Shown here in pieces: positions 59,222 to 64,000 of a stretch of DNA of 64,000 nt (its first letter is position 1; each line of letters begins with the position of its first letter). This DNA comes from Blattabacterium cuenoti (GTDB taxonomy: Bacteria; Bacteroidota; Bacteroidia; Flavobacteriales; Blattabacteriaceae). The notes under the pieces are model-generated. The model searched no databases and had not been told where the DNA came from. It saw nothing but the letters and a program-made list of their open reading frames with translations. A program made the position numbers and the translations under genes. The stretch lies in contig NZ_CP059214.1 in assembly GCF_014252275.1 (NCBI RefSeq), forward strand, positions 465,637 to 529,636, given 5' to 3'.

Positions 59222-59917
59222 ATGAAGCGTAAGATAATCATTGCCATTGATGGGGCTTCTTCCTCTGGAAAAAGTTCTTTAGCAAGAGATCTTGCTCAAA
59301 CATTAAAATATCAACATATTGATACTGGTTCGATGTATCGGAGTATTACCTTATTGGGTATTCGAGAGAAAATTTTTAATAGTGATTTATGGAATCAACG
59401 AAAATTTGTGAATTTTTTAAAAAAAATGAGATTAGAATTTCAATTTCAATGGAATAAAACATTAAATGAAACAGATATTATTTTAAATGGAGAAAATTTA
59501 CGTACAAAAATTCAAACAGATCAAATTAACGAAAATGTTGCATTTATTTCACAGATCCCAGAAATCCGTAGATTATTAAAGAAAATTCAAAGAAAAATGG
59601 GATTAGGAAAAGGAATTGTCATTGACGGTAGAGATATAGGAAATTGTGTTTTTCCTGAATCAGACTTAAAAATTTTCCTAAAAGGATCTATAGAAATCCG
59701 TTCTTATAGAAAGTATAAATTTTTGAAAAAGAAAAATAGAAACATTACTTTCGAAAGAGTAAAAAAAAATATTCATAATAGAGATAATATAGATATCAAT
59801 CGTAAAATTGATCCACTGAAAAAATCTTATGATCATATTGAAATCGATAATACATTTTTGAATATTCAAGAACAAATAAAAATGATAAATCAATTAATTA
59901 ATGAAATTATTAAATAA
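59222..59917 (+). CDS. cmk: Cytidylate kinase
   Basis: Phosphorylates CMP and dCMP. The P-loop IDGASSSGKSSLA is at residues 9-21. YQHIDTGSMYRSI, GRDIGNCVFPESDLKIFL and the lid region with RDNIDINRKIDPLKKS are typical. Length 231 is normal. It is the first gene of the coupled run cmk-fabG-menD; fabG starts 17 bp before its end. Confidence 0.95.
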   Translation: MKRKIIIAIDGASSSGKSSLARDLAQTLKYQHIDTGSMYRSITLLGIREKIFNSDLWNQRKFVNFLKKMRLEFQFQWNKTLNETDIILNGENLRTKIQTDQINENVAFISQIPEIRRLLKKIQRKMGLGKGIVIDGRDIGNCVFPESDLKIFLKGSIEIRSYRKYKFLKKKNRNITFERVKKNIHNRDNIDINRKIDPLKKSYDHIEIDNTFLNIQEQIKMINQLINEIIK

Positions 59918-60635
59918 TAAACTAGCAATAGTTACAGGAGGTACTGGAGACATAGGAGAATCTATTGTTAAAACTTTTGTTAAACATGGAGCTACCGTAA
60001 TTTTTACATTTTTTTCTTCCGAGAAAAAAGCAAATCAATTAGAAATTGATACGAATCAATACGCAATTTCTTATAAAAAAGACTTATCTAATATAGATTC
60101 TGCAAAAACATTGATTCATGATGTAATAGAAAAATATGGAAATTTAGATATATTAGTAAATAATACGGGAATTATTCAAGATAATTTATTAATAAAAATG
60201 TCCGAAAAAGAATGGGATAAGGTAATTAAGACCAATCTTTATTCAGTATTTAATATGACAAAATATTCCATATTTCCCATGATAAAACAAAAGAGGGGAA
60301 ATATTATAAATATTAGTTCTATTATTGGATTAACTGGAAATATAGGACAATCCAATTATGCAGCTTCTAAAGCGGGAATAATTGGTTTTACTAAATCTAT
60401 TTCGAGAGAATTTGGAAAAAAAAATATACGTTGTAATGCGATATCTCCAGGATATATTTCAACTAAAATGAATACTCATTTAACAGATCAAATAAAAAAA
60501 GAATGGATAAGACATATTCCATTAGGAAAACCTGGAATTCCTCAAGATGTTGCAAATTGTGTCCTATTTTTAGCTTCTAATTTATCTAGTTATATAACAG
60601 GATCAGTTTTCAATGTAAATGGTGGAATAATTTAA
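59901..60635 (+). CDS. fabG: 3-oxoacyl-ACP reductase
   Basis: NADPH-dependent reductase of fatty acid elongation, SDR family. The cofactor motif TGGTGDIGE is at residues 12-20. NNTGI replaces the common NNAG. The catalytic set is Ser in ISSIIGLTG and Tyr/Lys in NYAASKAG (about 151-158). The ending GSVFNVNGGI is normal. Length 244. It overlaps cmk and precedes menD by 8 bp; it serves the same pathway as fabF and acpP in this window. Confidence 0.94.
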   Translation: MKLLNNKLAIVTGGTGDIGESIVKTFVKHGATVIFTFFSSEKKANQLEIDTNQYAISYKKDLSNIDSAKTLIHDVIEKYGNLDILVNNTGIIQDNLLIKMSEKEWDKVIKTNLYSVFNMTKYSIFPMIKQKRGNIINISSIIGLTGNIGQSNYAASKAGIIGFTKSISREFGKKNIRCNAISPGYISTKMNTHLTDQIKKEWIRHIPLGKPGIPQDVANCVLFLASNLSSYITGSVFNVNGGII

Positions 60636-60643
60636 AAATTAAT

Positions 60644-62335
60644 ATGTATTCCAATAAAAAAATTGTTCAAATTTTAGGAGAAATATTAAAATCAAAATCA
60701 ATATTTCACATAATCATATCACCAGGATCTAGAAATGCTCCAATTATTATTCATTTTACACAAGATGAACAATTTAAAACATATAGTATAGTTGATGAAC
60801 GTTGTGCCGCATTTTTTGCTTTAGGAATTTCTCAAATGTTACAAAAACCTGTGATAATTAATTGTACTTCTGGATCTTCTGTTGTAAATTACTATCCTGC
60901 TGTCACAGAGGCATTTTATCAAAACATTCCTCTTATTATCCTTACGGCTGATCGTCCTAAACACATGAGGAATATTTTTGAAGGTCAATCCATTTTTCAA
61001 GAAAATATTTTTTCAAAACATGTTGAATCATCGATTCAACTTACAGAAGAAGAAACAAAAAAGGGATTGGAATATGATGAAAAATTATTAAATGAATCAA
61101 TTAATAAATGTATTATATATAAAAAACCTATACATATTAATGTCCCCTTTTCAGAACCTCTTTATGAAACGACAAAACGTATATATGTAAATCCTAAAAT
61201 AATCAAATTGATTAGTGTACAAACTTGTTTAAATAAATTCAATTATTATAAAAAGGAATTGTCTTTGTGGAATCAAAGTAAAAAAAAAATGATTCTATTA
61301 GGATTTTGTCCAATCAATAAAAAAATCGTTAAATACTTAACAGTTTTAAGTTCAAATCCTTCTATTGTAATATTTGTAGAAAATATTTCTCATGTACGTG
61401 GAGCAATGTTTTTTTCAAATATTGATCAACTTATTTCAGGAATGAATCTTCATTATTGGATTCATCTAATGAAACCAGAAATTTTATTAACAATTGGAGG
61501 AAATCTTATATCAAAAAAAATAAAATCTATTCTCAAAAAATCCCCTCCAAAATTTCATTGGCATTTAGAGGAAAAAAATGATAATTATCCAGACAATTAT
61601 TATAGATTAAATACTTTTTGGCCAATAAAACCTGAGTTATTCCTCAAATTTTTTTCACGAAACGATAAACATTTATTTTCATATTATAAAAAAGAATGGA
61701 ATAAAATTCAAAAAAAAAAAAATAAAAAATTAGAATGTTTTTTTAAAAAAGAACAAAGTTTTTCAGATTTAACGGTATTTTCTTTGATTTTTCCTAAAAT
61801 TCCTAATCGTTCTATATTACAGTTGGGAAATAGTATGGTTATAAGATATTATCAATTATTTATCGATAAAAATTCATCTATACAATGTTATTGTAATAGA
61901 GGAACTTCAGGGATTGAAGGAAGTGTTTCAACTGCAATAGGTTGTTCTGTGATTAGTAAACAAAGAGTAACGTTAATTATTGGAGATATTAGTTTTTTTT
62001 ATGATAGTAATGCATTATGGAATAATTATATTCCAAATAACTTTCGAATTATACTTATTAACAATGGAGGAGGGAATATTTTTCGTTTTGTTTCAAAAAA
62101 AAAATTACCCAAAAAAGTATTCAATTTTTTTGAGACAAAACATGATATGACCGCAAAAAAAATATGCGAAATGTACCAATGGAAATATAAACAAGTATCA
62201 AATTTTAAGGAATTAAAAAAAATTTTAAAAATTTTTTGGAAAAACTATGATAGTCCTTTTTTACTAGAAATCCATACAAATGGTAAAGAAAATGAAAAAG
62301 TTTTTCGAAAATTCTGTTCCTATTTATCATTATAA
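60644..62335 (+). CDS. menD: Menaquinone synthesis enzyme MenD (SEPHCHC synthase)
   Basis: ThDP-dependent condensation of isochorismate and 2-oxoglutarate. The N-terminal HIIISPGSRNAPIIIHF and TSGSSVVNYYPAVTEAFYQNIPLIILTADRP are MenD signatures. The C-terminal ThDP motif is LIIGDISFFYDSNALWNN followed by LINNGGGNIFRF. Length 563 is usual. It contains an A13 run (about 61710-61722). With ubiE it shows menaquinone is made. Its 3' end overlaps the convergent SanA-like frame by 131 bp. Confidence 0.95.
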   Translation: MYSNKKIVQILGEILKSKSIFHIIISPGSRNAPIIIHFTQDEQFKTYSIVDERCAAFFALGISQMLQKPVIINCTSGSSVVNYYPAVTEAFYQNIPLIILTADRPKHMRNIFEGQSIFQENIFSKHVESSIQLTEEETKKGLEYDEKLLNESINKCIIYKKPIHINVPFSEPLYETTKRIYVNPKIIKLISVQTCLNKFNYYKKELSLWNQSKKKMILLGFCPINKKIVKYLTVLSSNPSIVIFVENISHVRGAMFFSNIDQLISGMNLHYWIHLMKPEILLTIGGNLISKKIKSILKKSPPKFHWHLEEKNDNYPDNYYRLNTFWPIKPELFLKFFSRNDKHLFSYYKKEWNKIQKKKNKKLECFFKKEQSFSDLTVFSLIFPKIPNRSILQLGNSMVIRYYQLFIDKNSSIQCYCNRGTSGIEGSVSTAIGCSVISKQRVTLIIGDISFFYDSNALWNNYIPNNFRIILINNGGGNIFRFVSKKKLPKKVFNFFETKHDMTAKKICEMYQWKYKQVSNFKELKKILKIFWKNYDSPFLLEIHTNGKENEKVFRKFCSYLSL

Positions 62336-62933
62336 ATATGTCCCACAAAACTTTAATTCTCGATAAAATTTCTCTACATAACGTTTTACTATCAAAAAAT
62401 AAATTTTTTGCATTGAATCCTATTAGATCCAAACCAAAACATTTTCCAATGAAAATTGCTCTTTCGTTTTGAAATTTTTGAGATATAATTGTAAACTTAT
62501 CCTGACGAAATATTTTATGAACTCTTAAAATAGAATGTAATGTATTTACTCCATAAAAATCTTCATATATAAATTTAGAAGGTATCCCTTTTTTAATTAA
62601 AGCATTTTTCATCATTCTTGGTTCATTATAATTTTTTTCTCTATTATCACCACTTACAATAATATAACGTATTTTATTTTCACGAAATAAACAAAAAGCA
62701 GCATCAACTCGATATTGAAAATAAGCATTCATTCCACCTCCGTATAAATATTGGGAAGTTCCTAAAACCACTCCAAATGTATTGTATGGAATTTTCTTTT
62801 CGCAATCATAATTTTGTTGATATGAAAATAAACTTATTATGAAATAACATAACATTATAAATAAAATACCAATAAAAAATATGTGGTTTATTTTTAATAA
62901 ATAATATTTTTTTCTTTTAAAAAAAAAGATCAA
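62205..62933 (-). CDS. SanA/YdcF (ElyC) family membrane-anchored protein
   Basis: One N-terminal membrane helix (residues 15-37) is followed by a DUF218 domain: FGVVLGTSQYLYGGGMNAYFQYRVDAAF, YIIVSGDNREKNYNEPRMMKNALI and FTIISQKFQNERAIFIGKCFG. The family match to SanA (vancomycin high-temperature exclusion protein) is good; it is linked with envelope integrity in E. coli, mechanism unclear. The natural end of the family falls near REILSRIKVLWDIFIM; the last ~45 residues are read through the antisense of menD, which may be an added tail. Length 242. Confidence 0.75.
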   Translation of the reverse strand: MIFFFKRKKYYLLKINHIFFIGILFIMLCYFIISLFSYQQNYDCEKKIPYNTFGVVLGTSQYLYGGGMNAYFQYRVDAAFCLFRENKIRYIIVSGDNREKNYNEPRMMKNALIKKGIPSKFIYEDFYGVNTLHSILRVHKIFRQDKFTIISQKFQNERAIFIGKCFGLDLIGFNAKNLFFDSKTLCREILSRIKVLWDIFIMINRNRIFEKLFHFLYHLYGFLVKKDYHSFSKKFLKFFLIP

Positions 62934-63012
62934 TGTTTTTATTCTATATTTCAGAGCAATATATTCATATAGAAGTGTTGTATTTATACTATCATGAAAA
63001 TAAATTTATTAT

Positions 63013-64000
63013 TTATTGATAATATTTGTTTTGTTCAAAAACAATTTTATCCATGGAATGTTTATTTGGAACAAAACAAATATTTTTATTGGAAATATTT
63101 GATTGAATAAGAAAAGAAAGAATCTTTCTATTCATTTCATAGATTCTTTCTTGAAAAAGATTAAAAGCATTTTGTTTATAAACAATCAAAGGATCTTTTT
63201 GTTCAAAAACTGCATTCTGTACAGAAAAACGTAAATTATCCATTTCTCTTAAATGTTCTTTCCATACTTCGTCCATGAAAAATATTATAGTATTTTTTTC
63301 AAAAATTGAGAAAAAAGATTTTCCTTGATTTTTAATTAATTCATCTATTTTCGATAAAACATATATTGAATTTTGTTTCCTATCGGAAAAAATCATTTGA
63401 ATATAATAAAAATCTTTATATTTTTCCAAATATTTCGATCCAACATAAGGGTGGATATTGTTTTGAATTATATCGTTCTTTTTTTCTTTATATTTCTTCA
63501 TAACTAACTTATAAAGAGTATAAACATCACGATGGTGATCATTTTTAGAATGAAAATCATTTTTTTCAAACGGGAATTTAATTCCAAAAACATAATAAAA
63601 TTCATATTTTATATCTTTAAAAGAACAAGAATGTTGATGGATTATATAATCCAATACAAAATAAATCATATTGGAAATATCTAAATCTATCTTGTTAAGA
63701 AATAAAGCATTTTTACGTCTTTTGTAGATAAATTCTCTTTGTTTATTAATAACATCATCATAATCTAACAAACGTTTTCGAATACTAAAGTTGTTATATT
63801 CTATTTTTTTTTGTGCTTTTTCAATAGATTTTGTTAATAAAGGATGTTGTATAATCTCTCCTTCTTTATGTCCAAATGTTTCCATAAGATTAGAAATTCT
63901 TTCTGAATCAATAAATAAACGAATTAAGTTATCTTCCAAGGATACATAAAATTGTGTTGTTCCCGGATCTCCTTGACGACCTGATCTTCCTCTCAATTGA
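63013..64000 (-). CDS. secA: Preprotein translocase ATPase SecA, C-terminal part (cut by window end)
   Basis: Motor of Sec export. The frame runs off the right edge; the first visible codons read QLRGRSGRQGDPG, helicase motif VI. Then follow TQFYVSLEDNLIRLF, the helical wing/scaffold region and the two-helix finger zone (DEVWKEHLREMDNLRFSVQNAVFEQKDPL). The end VFEQNKYYQ lacks the Cys-rich zinc-binding tail CxCxSGxxxxC found in many SecA proteins. The tail is not essential in all bacteria, so loss is plausible in a reduced genome. Confidence 0.95.
   Translation of the reverse strand, partial: QLRGRSGRQGDPGTTQFYVSLEDNLIRLFIDSERISNLMETFGHKEGEIIQHPLLTKSIEKAQKKIEYNNFSIRKRLLDYDDVINKQREFIYKRRKNALFLNKIDLDISNMIYFVLDYIIHQHSCSFKDIKYEFYYVFGIKFPFEKNDFHSKNDHHRDVYTLYKLVMKKYKEKKNDIIQNNIHPYVGSKYLEKYKDFYYIQMIFSDRKQNSIYVLSKIDELIKNQGKSFFSIFEKNTIIFFMDEVWKEHLREMDNLRFSVQNAVFEQKDPLIVYKQNAFNLFQERIYEMNRKILSFLIQSNISNKNICFVPNKHSMDKIVFEQNKYYQ

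Overview
The window looks like a piece of the chromosome of a strongly reduced, AT-rich Bacteroidota (Flavobacteriia) endosymbiont, most like Blattabacterium of cockroaches. This rests on recognised families, not on a database search. The signs are: very low G+C with long A/T homopolymers inside genes; flavobacterial proteins (a short ~287-residue primary sigma factor, type B L31, a GlmU-like hexapeptide protein, a DUF1599 protein, PpiD, a GldE-like CNNM/CBS protein, a GHMP mevalonate-kinase-like protein, a PD-(D/E)XK nuclease of the AddB type); repeated matches to the Bacteroidetes promoter core TAnnTTTG; and tightly packed genes with several eroded ones. I saw no insertion sequence, prophage, integrase or CRISPR array.

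Layout. 1-7 kb: leuS (cut by the window edge), gdhA, pyrH-frr-asnS-rpoN. 7-12.7 kb, minus strand: an aldehyde dehydrogenase, sufE, metE, a GlmU-like protein and rpmE2. 12.8-13.7 kb: an eroded fabH-like gene. 13.9-19.5 kb, plus strand: ubiE, a GH3-family protein, rpsO-pnp and rpoD. 19.5-27.3 kb: tRNA-Arg, tpiA and DUF1599 (minus), then folP, a damaged cdaA, murF, pdhA-pdhC, terC (minus) and tatA. 27.3-35.2 kb, minus apart from tRNA-Phe: ppiD, a CNNM protein, bamA, uppS and nadK. 35.3-37.4 kb: GHMP kinase, pseudouridine synthase and aroQ. 37.3-43.4 kb, minus: engB, an alpha/beta hydrolase, rnc, fabF, acpP, atpC and atpD. 43.7-50.6 kb: the AddB-like nuclease, then leuA-leuC-leuD-leuB on the minus strand. 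50.7-58.5 kb: two poorly characterised proteins, tyrS, an aspS-like remnant, clpB and an interrupted prfB. 59.2-64 kb: cmk-fabG-menD, a SanA-like protein (minus) and the 3' part of secA (minus).

How the genes fit together. Most are housekeeping genes for translation, RNA turnover, fatty-acid synthesis, envelope assembly and peptidoglycan. The metabolic set fits a nutritional symbiont: nitrogen entry at glutamate (gdhA), leucine (leuABCD), methionine (metE), shikimate (aroQ), folate (folP), menaquinone (menD, ubiE), pyruvate dehydrogenase parts and ATP synthase.

I found no convincing new multi-gene system. The notable signal is gene decay and poly(A) instability. prfB is split by a 132-bp in-frame insertion carrying A runs of up to 38. 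cdaA has a frameshift at an A run and has lost its start. fabH-like and aspS-like relics lie in stretches that look empty. Convergent genes overlap at their 3' ends by up to 131 bp.
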